Positions 34,171 through 41,454 of a stretch of DNA of 42,911 nucleotides are shown in pieces. A program made the position numbers and the translations under genes. The notes beneath the pieces are model-generated. The model was not told the DNA's origin. It was given only the letters and a program-made list of their open reading frames with translations, and ran no database searches. Source of the DNA: Aliidiomarina sp047920995 (GTDB taxonomy: Bacteria > Pseudomonadota > Gammaproteobacteria > Enterobacterales > Alteromonadaceae); assembly GCF_047920995.1 (NCBI RefSeq), contig NZ_JBLRWZ010000022.1, positions 1-42,911 on the forward strand. Direction: 5' to 3'. Numbering within the stretch: position 1 is the stretch's first letter; every line of letters begins with the position of its first letter.

Positions 34171-34277
34171 CCTAAAGCTATAAATAATTGATATATATAG
34201 AAAATAAAAAACATGCCAATTTTTAATCTAACGATAAAATCAGCTATAGCCCCTATAAAATAAGCTCGCCCACAGAG

Positions 34278-34359
34278 TTAACCACAAGGTTATCCACAGA
34301 AATAGTGGATAAGATCCTGTACGCCACGAGTATCAAGCGATCATTGCAGTTGTGGATAA
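34278..34359. promoter_or_regulatory. Cluster of four DnaA-box-like 9-mers
   Basis: The consensus TTATNCACA occurs perfectly at 34290-34298 (plus) and 34351-34359 (minus), and with one mismatch at 34278-34286 (plus, TTAACCACA) and 34304-34312 (minus, TTATCCACT). The pair at 34290-34312 forms an 8-bp inverted repeat with a 7-bp spacer. A loose IHF-like match (TATCAA-N4-TCA) lies at 34331-34343. The arrangement recalls DnaA-titrating or reactivating loci (datA, DARS) more than oriC, given the gene context and few GATC sites. Confidence 0.6.
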
Positions 34360-34511
34360 AATGTTAACGGGGGGAACCACATATTCTAGGTAAAAACTAC
34401 TCTTTTCTGTAACTAATTAGTAGTAACTGAATGAAGCACGATAAAATATGAACAACACGTTCAAAATCTATGCATTTAGCACAAAAACATGAATTTTATC
34501 GCTTTCATATA

Positions 34512-34540
34512 TTGACACTATCGCCCTAGCGCTTTAACAT
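34512..34540 (+). promoter_or_regulatory. Promoter of tRNA-Asn
   Basis: TTGACA (34512-34517) and TAACAT (34535-34540) are exactly 17 bp apart and are followed by TCCGCCCCG, a GC-rich discriminator. The tRNA begins 19 bp after the -10. Confidence 0.88.
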
Positions 34541-34558
34541 TCCGCCCCGTTAAGCAAT

Positions 34559-34635
34559 TCCCCAGTAGCTCAGTTGGTTAGAGCGGTGGACTGTTAATCC
34601 ATGTGTCGTTGGTTCGAATCCAACCTGGGGAGCCA
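34559..34635 (+). tRNA. tRNA-Asn (anticodon GTT)
   Basis: This is a 77-base cloverleaf with encoded CCA. The acceptor TCCCCAG pairs with CTGGGGA, the D arm is GCTCAGTTGGTTAGAGC, and the anticodon loop CTGTTAA carries GTT. It has its own promoter. It ends two bases before the stop codon of the convergent PAP2 gene, and no separate terminator is visible. Confidence 0.97.
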
Positions 34636-34637
34636 TT

Positions 34638-35162
34638 CTAAGGTAATACCGCTACTACAAAACCTGCGATCATAGAGCCCAAAATGGCGCCAGCAATCAC
34701 GTCACTCGGATAATGTACCCCAAGCGCAACGCGTGAAATGGCCACACATGTAGCCCAACCGTAAAACACCGGTGCCCACACGGGAAAGCTTGCCACAACT
34801 AACGCAGCAAATAGGAACGCGGCCGTTGAATGGCCGGAAGGAAAGGAAAAGCGGTCTGCTGGCTTTAATACTGGCTTGTATTTGCGTAACAAGATCGGCC
34901 GATCTCGCCGTAATAAATTTTTTAAACCAATAAACAGCGGGATCTCGATAGCATATGCAAGTAGCGCTCGTTGAATAAACAAGATACTCCCCTCAATAGC
35001 GGCAATACCTGCAAACAGCGCGAACAACGCATAATAAGGTCCATCACCACTGCGCGATAGCCAGAATGCCAAACGGCTTTTCCGCAGTGCTCGCGTAGAT
35101 TGAAACAGCCAATGAAACACTGCCTCATCTATTGCTCGCAAGCGTTTTAAAATCGATAGCAA
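34638..35162 (-). CDS. PAP2 superfamily membrane phosphatase
   Basis: The three PAP2 catalytic motifs are present: KNLLRRDRP (KX6RP type), FSFPSGHS, and SRVALGVHYPSD with the catalytic His. Five or six hydrophobic helices mark an inner-membrane lipid phosphatase of the undecaprenyl-pyrophosphate, phosphatidylglycerophosphate or lipid A type; the substrate cannot be told. I chose the TTG at 35162 (174 residues) because AAGGAG lies seven bases upstream. An ATG at 35213 would add 17 residues but has only a distant GAGG. It converges on tRNA-Asn with a 2-bp gap. Confidence 0.82.
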   Translation of the reverse strand: MLSILKRLRAIDEAVFHWLFQSTRALRKSRLAFWLSRSGDGPYYALFALFAGIAAIEGSILFIQRALLAYAIEIPLFIGLKNLLRRDRPILLRKYKPVLKPADRFSFPSGHSTAAFLFAALVVASFPVWAPVFYGWATCVAISRVALGVHYPSDVIAGAILGSMIAGFVVAVLP

Positions 35163-35307
35163 CCGAAGGCTCCTTACTACTAAAATTCGCCCGTGGGCAT
35201 TTGTTCGAACCATGTATATTACTGCAAACCTCGGCTAGTGCCTACACAAGCACTCATGAAAATCGGTAGGTTGCTAGCAATTATCGAAAAAACCTACATT
35301 CTGTAAG

Positions 35308-35336
35308 TTGTTTCTGCAGCTCTAAAGCCTGATAAT
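35308..35336 (+). promoter_or_regulatory. Candidate rnf operon promoter
   Basis: TTGTTT (35308-35313) and GATAAT (35331-35336) are 17 bp apart, about 50 bp upstream of rnfA. A 7-bp inverted repeat, GTAGGTT (35266-35272) and AACCTAC (35291-35297), lies just upstream and could be an operator. Confidence 0.5.
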
Positions 35337-35385
35337 AGCAGTACTAATTTCTGCACCACCGCACAGATACACCTAAAGGTTGTAG

Positions 35386-35970
35386 ATGACTGAAATTCTC
35401 TTACTACTCGTAGCTACAGTACTAGTGAACAACTTTGTGTTAGTTCAGTTCCTTGGCCTATGCCCATTTATGGGCGTATCAAACAGGTTAGAAACTGCAA
35501 TTGGCATGTCGTTGGCTACTACATTTGTGCTTACCCTTGCATCGGTGAGCAGCTATCTGGTGAATGAATATATCTTACAGCCCTTCAATTTAATGTCGCT
35601 GCGCACCCTTAGCTTTATTCTCGTTATTGCCGTGGTTGTGCAATTTACCGAAATGGTAGTGCACAAAACCAGCCCTACCCTGTATCGCCTATTGGGTATT
35701 TTTCTGCCATTAATTACTACTAATTGCGCGGTGTTAGGTGTAGCGCTCCTGAACGTAAACGAGCAACATGATTTCATTCAATCCATTGTGTATGGTTTTG
35801 GCGCTGCGGCAGGTTTTTCCTTGGTATTAGTATTGTTTGCGGCATTACGAGAACGTGTGGCCGCAGCTGATGTACCACAGCCCTTTAAAGGTGCCGCTAT
35901 TGGTATGATTGTTGCGGGCTTGATGTCGCTTGCCTTTATGGGCTTTTCTGGCTTGGTGAGCGTATCATGA
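35386..35970 (+). CDS. rnfA: Electron transport complex subunit RnfA (RsxA)
   Basis: RnfA is an inner-membrane core subunit of the ion-translocating ferredoxin:NAD oxidoreductase. The 194-residue, six-helix protein has FVLVQFLGLCPFMGVSN near residue 17 and ITTNCAVLGVAL near residue 109; these two cysteines, with the matching pair in RnfE, bind an intramembrane [2Fe-2S] cluster in solved complexes. It overlaps rnfB by ATGA. It begins an rnfABCDGE-nth operon in the E. coli order. Confidence 0.97.
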   Translation: MTEILLLLVATVLVNNFVLVQFLGLCPFMGVSNRLETAIGMSLATTFVLTLASVSSYLVNEYILQPFNLMSLRTLSFILVIAVVVQFTEMVVHKTSPTLYRLLGIFLPLITTNCAVLGVALLNVNEQHDFIQSIVYGFGAAAGFSLVLVLFAALRERVAAADVPQPFKGAAIGMIVAGLMSLAFMGFSGLVSVS

Positions 35971-36599
35971 GCTGGGTAATTGGTATTTCTGCATTAGCAA
36001 TCATGGCTCTGATTGCCGGCCTTATTCTTGGCTTTGCAGCTATCCGCTTTCGGGTGGAAAGTGATCCTATCGTTGAGCAAATCGATAGTATTTTACCGCA
36101 AACCCAGTGCGGCCAATGCGGCTATCCGGGTTGTCGCCCATACGCAGAAGCGATTGCTAATGGTGATGAATTAAATAAGTGCCCTCCAGGTGGCCAAGCC
36201 ACCATTGATAAGTTGGCTGATTTGCTGGGCCGTGAAGCGAAACCCTTAGATGCTGCGCATGGTGAAGAAGATATTAAGAAGGTAGCGGTAATCCGCGAAG
36301 ATGAGTGTATTGGCTGTACCAAATGTATTCAGGCGTGTCCGGTAGATGCCATTCTAGGTGCTACCAAGCAAATGCATACGGTAATCGCCGATGAATGCAC
36401 GGGTTGTGATTTATGCGTAGAACCCTGCCCGGTAGATTGTATCGATATGGTTCCAGTAGAGCCCAAGCCGGAACGCTGGAAGTGGCAGTTAGAGCAAATC
36501 CCCGTTATAGAAATGAATCACTTAGCTGAGCTTGGGCAAACATCAGTTAATGGCAGCAACGAACCGGAAGTAACAAAACAGCAACAGGTGAATGGTTAA
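35967..36599 (+). CDS. rnfB: Electron transport complex subunit RnfB
   Basis: RnfB takes electrons from ferredoxin and passes them into the membrane part. The 210-residue protein has an N-terminal membrane helix (IGISALAIMALIAGLILGFA), a 4Fe-4S domain with CGQCGYPGC and a fourth Cys in NKCPPGG, then two ferredoxin motifs, CIGCTKCIQACP and CTGCDLCVEPCP. The C-terminal tail after about residue 180 is short. Its start overlaps rnfA by four bases and its stop overlaps rnfC by one. Confidence 0.97.
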   Translation: MSWVIGISALAIMALIAGLILGFAAIRFRVESDPIVEQIDSILPQTQCGQCGYPGCRPYAEAIANGDELNKCPPGGQATIDKLADLLGREAKPLDAAHGEEDIKKVAVIREDECIGCTKCIQACPVDAILGATKQMHTVIADECTGCDLCVEPCPVDCIDMVPVEPKPERWKWQLEQIPVIEMNHLAELGQTSVNGSNEPEVTKQQQVNG

Positions 36600-38260
36600 T
36601 GGCAATTGAAATTACCGCAACAAGCCGGCTGTGGAATTTCCCGGGAGGTGTTCAACCTGATGAACGGAAATCTCCGGCCAACTTAAAGCCCATTCAACGC
36701 TTTCCGCTGGCACCCATGCTGTATATTCCCCTGCGCCAACATGCCGGCGCGGCAGGTGAGCTATGTGTTGCAGTAGGTGATTATGTTTTAAAAGGCCAGC
36801 CGCTCAGCATACCCGGCGTTGATAATGGTTTACCTATTCATGCCTCTACCTCAGGCACTATTAAAGCCATTACTGAGCACCCATTAAATCATCCTTCTGG
36901 GTTAAGCGGCCTCACCGTGTATCTGCAACCCGATGATCAAGATGCGCCGTATCCATATCAACCTATTGCCGATATTCATGCCATTAGCCAGCGCGAAGTG
37001 CTCCAGCACTTACAACAAATGGGCATTGCTGGCCTTGGTGGTGCAGGGTTCCCCACCGCGCGTAAGGTTGCTGGAGCGCGCAATATTGATGCATTGATTA
37101 TCAATGGCATTGAATGTGAGCCCTATATTGTTGCCGACGATCGCTTAATGCGCGAACACGCGGCAAAAATTCTGCGAGGTTGTGAGCTACTGCAACAACT
37201 CACTAGTGCAAAAAGCGTTATTTTCGCGATTGAAGACAATAAGCCAGAAGCGATTAATGCGGTGGCCACTGCAATAGCCGAAACTAGCAGTACTGCGATT
37301 GCCAACATTATTCTTCGCGTAATCCCCACCAAGTACCCATCGGGGGGCGAAAAACAGCTAATTCAAATTCTTACTGGCAAGCAAGTACCAGCAAATGGCT
37401 TGCCCGCCGATATCGGCATTCTTATGCAAAATGTGGCCACAGCGTATGCGGTGGCTCATGCCATTGATGTGGGCGAACCACTGCTTGAGCGTGTGGTTAC
37501 CTTAACTGGCGAAGCACTACACCACCCCGGCACTGCGTGGGTCCCGCTAGGTACACCAGTAGAGTATCTATTACAGCAATCAGGCTTTCAGCCCAGTAAA
37601 CACCAGCGCGTTATTATTGGCGGCCCAATGATGGGTTATACCATTGCCAACCTGCAGGTACCGGCTACCAAAACTACCAACTGCATTTTAGCGCCCACCG
37701 CTTCGGAACTTGCCCCAGCTGATGCTGAAATGGCCTGTATTCGCTGCGGTGCTTGTGAACAAGCCTGCCCCGCATCGTTACTGCCTCAGCAATTATATTG
37801 GCACGCCAAGGCGCAGGATTATGATGCGTTAAAGCAGCACCATATTGTAGATTGTATCGAGTGCGGTATTTGCGCTTATGTATGCCCCAGCCAAATTCCA
37901 CTAGTGCAATACTATCGGCAAGCAAAAGCAGAAATCCGCGAACAAGCAATTGAACACCAAAAAGCGGAAATTGCTCGGCAACGATTTGAGGCCCGGCAAT
38001 TACGCTTAGAGCGCGAGAAAGAAGAACGCTTAGAGAAGCATCGGCGCGCTGCAGAAGCTCGCAAAGCAGCGCAAGCTGCACGAGCCGCAGAAGCGCCAAC
38101 ATCACCAGCTACTCCAGATACCAAGCCTGGTGCTGGCAAAGGCACCAGTGCGGCTGTGCAAGCTGCCCTAGCGCGGGCAAAAGCTAAGAAAGCCGCGCAA
38201 GCTAATGCCGAAAGCCAAAATAGTGCGGCCGAAAACGAACGTAAAGGTAAGCAAAACTGA
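36599..38260 (+). CDS. rnfC: Electron transport complex subunit RnfC
   Basis: RnfC is the peripheral NADH/FMN-binding subunit. In its 553 residues, the N-terminus has the family start LWNFPGGVQPDERK. The nucleotide-binding glycine motif GLGGAGFPTARK is near residue 143, and NGIECEPYIVADDRL follows. Two 4Fe-4S motifs, CIRCGACEQACP and CIECGICAYVCP, lie near residues 379 and 418. From about 440 onwards there is a charged, Ala/Lys/Glu-rich coiled-coil tail. The tail is much shorter than in E. coli RsxC (740 residues). It shares one base with the flanking genes on each side. Confidence 0.97.
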   Translation: MAIEITATSRLWNFPGGVQPDERKSPANLKPIQRFPLAPMLYIPLRQHAGAAGELCVAVGDYVLKGQPLSIPGVDNGLPIHASTSGTIKAITEHPLNHPSGLSGLTVYLQPDDQDAPYPYQPIADIHAISQREVLQHLQQMGIAGLGGAGFPTARKVAGARNIDALIINGIECEPYIVADDRLMREHAAKILRGCELLQQLTSAKSVIFAIEDNKPEAINAVATAIAETSSTAIANIILRVIPTKYPSGGEKQLIQILTGKQVPANGLPADIGILMQNVATAYAVAHAIDVGEPLLERVVTLTGEALHHPGTAWVPLGTPVEYLLQQSGFQPSKHQRVIIGGPMMGYTIANLQVPATKTTNCILAPTASELAPADAEMACIRCGACEQACPASLLPQQLYWHAKAQDYDALKQHHIVDCIECGICAYVCPSQIPLVQYYRQAKAEIREQAIEHQKAEIARQRFEARQLRLEREKEERLEKHRRAAEARKAAQAARAAEAPTSPATPDTKPGAGKGTSAAVQAALARAKAKKAAQANAESQNSAAENERKGKQN

Positions 38261-39336
38261 TGAGTTTTTATATCGCCTCTTCACCGCATAATCATCAACG
38301 CCGTACCACGGCAACCCTGATGAACATTGTACTGTTTGCTATGATCCCAGGGTTCATAGCGCAGCTATATTTCTTTGGTTGGGGCGTGTTATTTCAACTC
38401 GGAGTGGCGATTGCCGTAGCTTGCGCCTGCGAAGCGCTGTGTTTAATGGCGCGCGATCGCAGTGCGATGTCTGGGTTACGCGATAATACCGCTATTGTTA
38501 CCGCTGCATTGCTAGCGGTGAGCATCCCGCCGCTTGCCCCTTGGTGGGTGATTGTAATTGGTACGCTGTTCTCGATAGGCGTAGTAAAACACTTATTTGG
38601 CGGCGTAGGCCAAAACATCTTCAATCCTGCGATGGCCGGTTATGTACTGCTGTTAATATCGTTTCCCGTGCAAATGACCGCCTGGCTACCACCGGCTAGC
38701 TTGGCTACCAATGTACCTAGCTTCCTCGATTCCCTGCACTTGTTCCTGTTTCAATACACCAGTGACGGCTACAGCGTGGAACAAATGCGGCGCATTGATA
38801 CCGGCACCTTATTAGATGCGGTAGTAATGGCCACCCCGTTAGACCATATTAAAACCCAACTAAGCCAAGGTTTAACCTTAGGGGAAGCCACCCAACATCA
38901 GCAATTCACCGGTATAGCCGGAATGGGTTGGCAGTGGGTAAATGCAGGCTATTTACTCGGTGGCTTGGTATTACTGCAACAACGGGTAATTCAATGGCAC
39001 ATCCCAGGGGCGTTTCTTGGCGCGCTTGCAGTTTGTGCCATCATTGGCAGTGTATTTGCGCCCGATTATTTGCCCGGCTTGAATATTCATTTGTTTAGCG
39101 GCGCAACCATGCTGGCAGCATTCTTCATTGCTACCGATCCGGTATCCGCAGCTACTTCTAATCGCGGCAAGCTAATTTATGCAGCACTCATTGGTGTGCT
39201 GGTGTATCTCATTCGCAGCTTTGGCGGCTATCCAGATGCAGTAGCCTTTGCCGTGCTGCTCGCAAACCTTTGTGTACCGGTAATAGACCAATACACCCGC
39301 CCTACTACCTATGGCTACCAACGAGAGGAACGTTAA
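38260..39336 (+). CDS. rnfD: Electron transport complex subunit RnfD
   Basis: RnfD is a membrane subunit with covalently bound FMN. The 358-residue protein has about ten helices. The likely flavinylation threonine is T192 in VVMATPLDH, comparable with T187 of Vibrio RnfD. Other conserved parts are LRDNTAIVTAALLAVSIPP, GGVGQNIFNPAMAGYV and FIATDPVSAATSNRGK. It overlaps rnfC and rnfG by one base each. The ApbE-type flavin transferase needed to load FMN is not in the window. Confidence 0.96.
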   Translation: MSFYIASSPHNHQRRTTATLMNIVLFAMIPGFIAQLYFFGWGVLFQLGVAIAVACACEALCLMARDRSAMSGLRDNTAIVTAALLAVSIPPLAPWWVIVIGTLFSIGVVKHLFGGVGQNIFNPAMAGYVLLLISFPVQMTAWLPPASLATNVPSFLDSLHLFLFQYTSDGYSVEQMRRIDTGTLLDAVVMATPLDHIKTQLSQGLTLGEATQHQQFTGIAGMGWQWVNAGYLLGGLVLLQQRVIQWHIPGAFLGALAVCAIIGSVFAPDYLPGLNIHLFSGATMLAAFFIATDPVSAATSNRGKLIYAALIGVLVYLIRSFGGYPDAVAFAVLLANLCVPVIDQYTRPTTYGYQREER

Positions 39337-39974
39337 TGCTGAGAAATATGCAAAAAAACGGCCTTATTCTTGGTGCCTTTGCTCTTGCGGCAACATCCTT
39401 AGTGGTGGGAACACAATTTTTAACCGCCGATCGTATTGCCGAGCAACAGCGTAACGAACTTTTACGCACCTTGAATGAGTTAGTACCTGCTAGCCAACAT
39501 GATAACGATCTATACGCCGATTGCGCCTTCATTGCAGCACCAAGTGTTTTAGGTGCCGCGAAGCAGCCGGTATATCGTGCTCGCATGGCAGGAATGAACA
39601 ACGCAGTGGTGCTGCGTACTACGGCAACAGATGGCTACAGTGGCAATATCCACATGTTGGTGGCAGTGCATCGCAGCGGTACCGTGCAGGGTGTGCGCGT
39701 TTTGCAACATCGCGAAACCCCGGGTTTAGGCGATAAAATTGAACTAGCAAAAAGCCCTTGGATCCTTAGCTTCGATGGCAAACAAGTACGTACAGAAAAT
39801 GATGCTCGCTGGGCTGTGCGCCGTGATAATGGTATGTTTGATCAGTTTACTGGTGCCACCATTACCCCGCGTGCGGTAGTGAATGCCGTACAAAAAGCGG
39901 CATGGTTTGCTAGTGAAAACACCGAAATGCTGTTTACTGCCCCGGCGAATTGTTATCAGGAGCCAAGCGCATGA
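39336..39974 (+). CDS. rnfG: Electron transport complex subunit RnfG
   Basis: RnfG is an inner-membrane-anchored periplasmic flavoprotein. The 212-residue product has one N-terminal helix (NGLILGAFALAATSLVVGT) and the FMN-attachment motif TGATIT at residues 172-177, whose T175 matches the flavinylated threonine of Vibrio RnfG; the first position is Thr instead of the usual Ser. HRETPGLGDKIE is also conserved. The ATG at 39336 overlaps the rnfD stop by one base, behind GAGAGGA; the frame is open further upstream inside rnfD. Confidence 0.96.
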   Translation: MLRNMQKNGLILGAFALAATSLVVGTQFLTADRIAEQQRNELLRTLNELVPASQHDNDLYADCAFIAAPSVLGAAKQPVYRARMAGMNNAVVLRTTATDGYSGNIHMLVAVHRSGTVQGVRVLQHRETPGLGDKIELAKSPWILSFDGKQVRTENDARWAVRRDNGMFDQFTGATITPRAVVNAVQKAAWFASENTEMLFTAPANCYQEPSA

Positions 39975-40669
39975 GTAACGAGTACGCAACGCTAAGTAAA
40001 GATGGTTTATGGGAAAATAATCCTGCCCTCGTGCAACTATTGGGCCTTTGCCCATTGCTCGCTGTATCAGGAACCGTTACCAATGCGCTCGGTCTTGGTA
40101 TTGCCACCATGCTGGTACTGGTAGGTTCAAATATCACGGTTTCGTTAGTGCGTAATTTTGTGCCCAATGAAATCCGTATACCGGTTTTTGTAATCGTAAT
40201 TGCTACCTTTGTAACGCTGGTAGAACTCACTATGAATGCCTTTACCTATGGCTTATTCATGGCCTTAGGCATCTTTATTCCGTTAATTGTTACCAACTGT
40301 GCCATCATTGGCCGAGCGGAAGCTTATGCTTCCAAGAATGCTTGGCATAAAGCAGGGTTTGATGGTTTGATGATGGGCTTAGGCTTTGCCGCAGTACTGG
40401 TAGCTCTTGGCGCAATGCGCGAGCTGCTTGGCCAAGGCACGCTATTCGATGGCGCCGAACTATTACTTGGCGCATGGGCCAGCGAATTGCGTATCCAACT
40501 CATTCAGTTTGATTATCCGCTGCTGTTAGCCATTCTGCCGCCAGGTGCATTTATTTGTATGGGCTTTTTAATTGCCGGGAAAAACTGGCTTGATTTGCGG
40601 CGCAAAGAGAAGCTCGCTAAACAGCCAATCGCAAAAGCACAGCGCGCGCGAGTAACAACAGTAAATTAA
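39971..40669 (+). CDS. rnfE: Electron transport complex subunit RnfE
   Basis: RnfE is the membrane partner and paralogue of RnfA. The 232-residue, six-helix protein has LVQLLGLCPLLAVSGT and IVTNCAIIGRAEA, giving the second cysteine pair of the shared [2Fe-2S] cluster. The C-terminus is hydrophilic and Lys-rich. The ATG overlaps the rnfG stop (ATGA) and has AGGAG upstream. It is 10 bp before nth. Confidence 0.97.
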   Translation: MSNEYATLSKDGLWENNPALVQLLGLCPLLAVSGTVTNALGLGIATMLVLVGSNITVSLVRNFVPNEIRIPVFVIVIATFVTLVELTMNAFTYGLFMALGIFIPLIVTNCAIIGRAEAYASKNAWHKAGFDGLMMGLGFAAVLVALGAMRELLGQGTLFDGAELLLGAWASELRIQLIQFDYPLLLAILPPGAFICMGFLIAGKNWLDLRRKEKLAKQPIAKAQRARVTTVN

Positions 40670-40679
40670 TAAGAATATT

Positions 40680-41315
40680 ATGAATCAACAAAAACGCATT
40701 GAAATCTTAATGCGGCTGCGGGCCGAAAACCCCAGCCCTACTACGGAACTGAATTTCAGTAACCCATTTGAGCTCCTGATTGCCGTGCTTCTCTCTGCGC
40801 AAGCAACGGATGTTGGGGTAAATAAAGCCACAGGGCCATTGTTTGCCGTTGCCAACAACCCTGCCGATATGTTGGCGTTAGGTGTGGATGGCGTAAAAGA
40901 TTATATTAAAACCATTGGCCTATTTAATACCAAGGCCGAAAATGTGATTAAAACCTGCCGCATGTTAGTAGAATTGCATGGCGGCGAGGTGCCCGAAGAT
41001 CGTGCAGCGCTAGAGGCACTGCCAGGGGTTGGCCGGAAAACTGCAAATGTGGTGCTTAACACGGCCTTTGGTTGGCCAACTATTGCGGTAGATACGCATA
41101 TTTTTCGGGTAAGCAATCGTACCAAGTTAGCACCGGGTAAAACGGTAGAAGCAGTAGAGCAGCGGCTATTGAAAGTAGTGCCTGCAGAATTCAAGGTAGA
41201 TGTGCATCATTGGCTCATCTTGCATGGGCGCTATACCTGTATCGCTCGTAAACCACGATGTGGCTCGTGCTTGATCGAAGATCTTTGTGAGTATGCTAAT
41301 AAAATCGAGCTGTAA
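40680..41315 (+). CDS. nth: Endonuclease III (DNA glycosylase/AP lyase)
   Basis: Nth removes oxidised pyrimidines and nicks abasic sites. The 211-residue protein has the helix-hairpin-helix LPGVGRKTANVVL with catalytic Lys120, Asp138 in AVDTHIFRV, and the [4Fe-4S] loop C-x6-C-x2-C-x5-C at the C-terminus, all at the E. coli positions. It follows rnfE, as in E. coli, and is probably co-transcribed. Confidence 0.97.
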   Translation: MNQQKRIEILMRLRAENPSPTTELNFSNPFELLIAVLLSAQATDVGVNKATGPLFAVANNPADMLALGVDGVKDYIKTIGLFNTKAENVIKTCRMLVELHGGEVPEDRAALEALPGVGRKTANVVLNTAFGWPTIAVDTHIFRVSNRTKLAPGKTVEAVEQRLLKVVPAEFKVDVHHWLILHGRYTCIARKPRCGSCLIEDLCEYANKIEL

Positions 41316-41368
41316 AGTACTACGTTTATGGCAAGTAGCAAGAACTCTTGATACGGCTTGAGTAATAG

Positions 41369-41393
41369 GCTTAGGTGATAAGCTTAGGTGATA
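41369..41393. repeat. Two near-adjacent copies of a 12-bp unit
   Basis: GCTTAGGTGATA is present at 41369-41380 and 41382-41393 (13-bp period), upstream of the amidohydrolase gene. It lies in the likely promoter or leader region. No function is assigned. Confidence 0.65.
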
Positions 41394-41454
41394 GTTGCGC
41401 TTCGTAATACTCACTGTAATACTGAGCTTAACTCACCCATTTAGAGGAAACGAA

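Larger units (their letters stand above)
33762..34558. other. Long AT-rich non-coding region between aspC and tRNA-Asn
   Basis: This is the largest gap in the window. It holds the aspC terminator, a near-perfect small stem (GCTTTTTAC and GTAAAAGGC, about 33964-33985), a possible minus-strand reading-frame remnant, a very AT-rich tract (about 34171-34260), the DnaA-box cluster and the tRNA-Asn promoter. Between 34360 and 34500 I see only AT-rich sequence. GATC is present only three times between 34160 and 34345, unlike an E. coli-type oriC. Confidence 0.6.

Noticed and set aside
34260..34380. A chromosomal replication origin (oriC)
   Set aside because: There is no dnaA, gidA/mnmG or mioC context, and only three nearby GATC sites; the DnaA boxes are kept as a cluster only.
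37674..38105. 143-codon minus-strand frame opposite rnfC
   Set aside because: It is antisense to the iron-sulfur and tail part of RnfC and has Leu/Arg-rich shadow composition.
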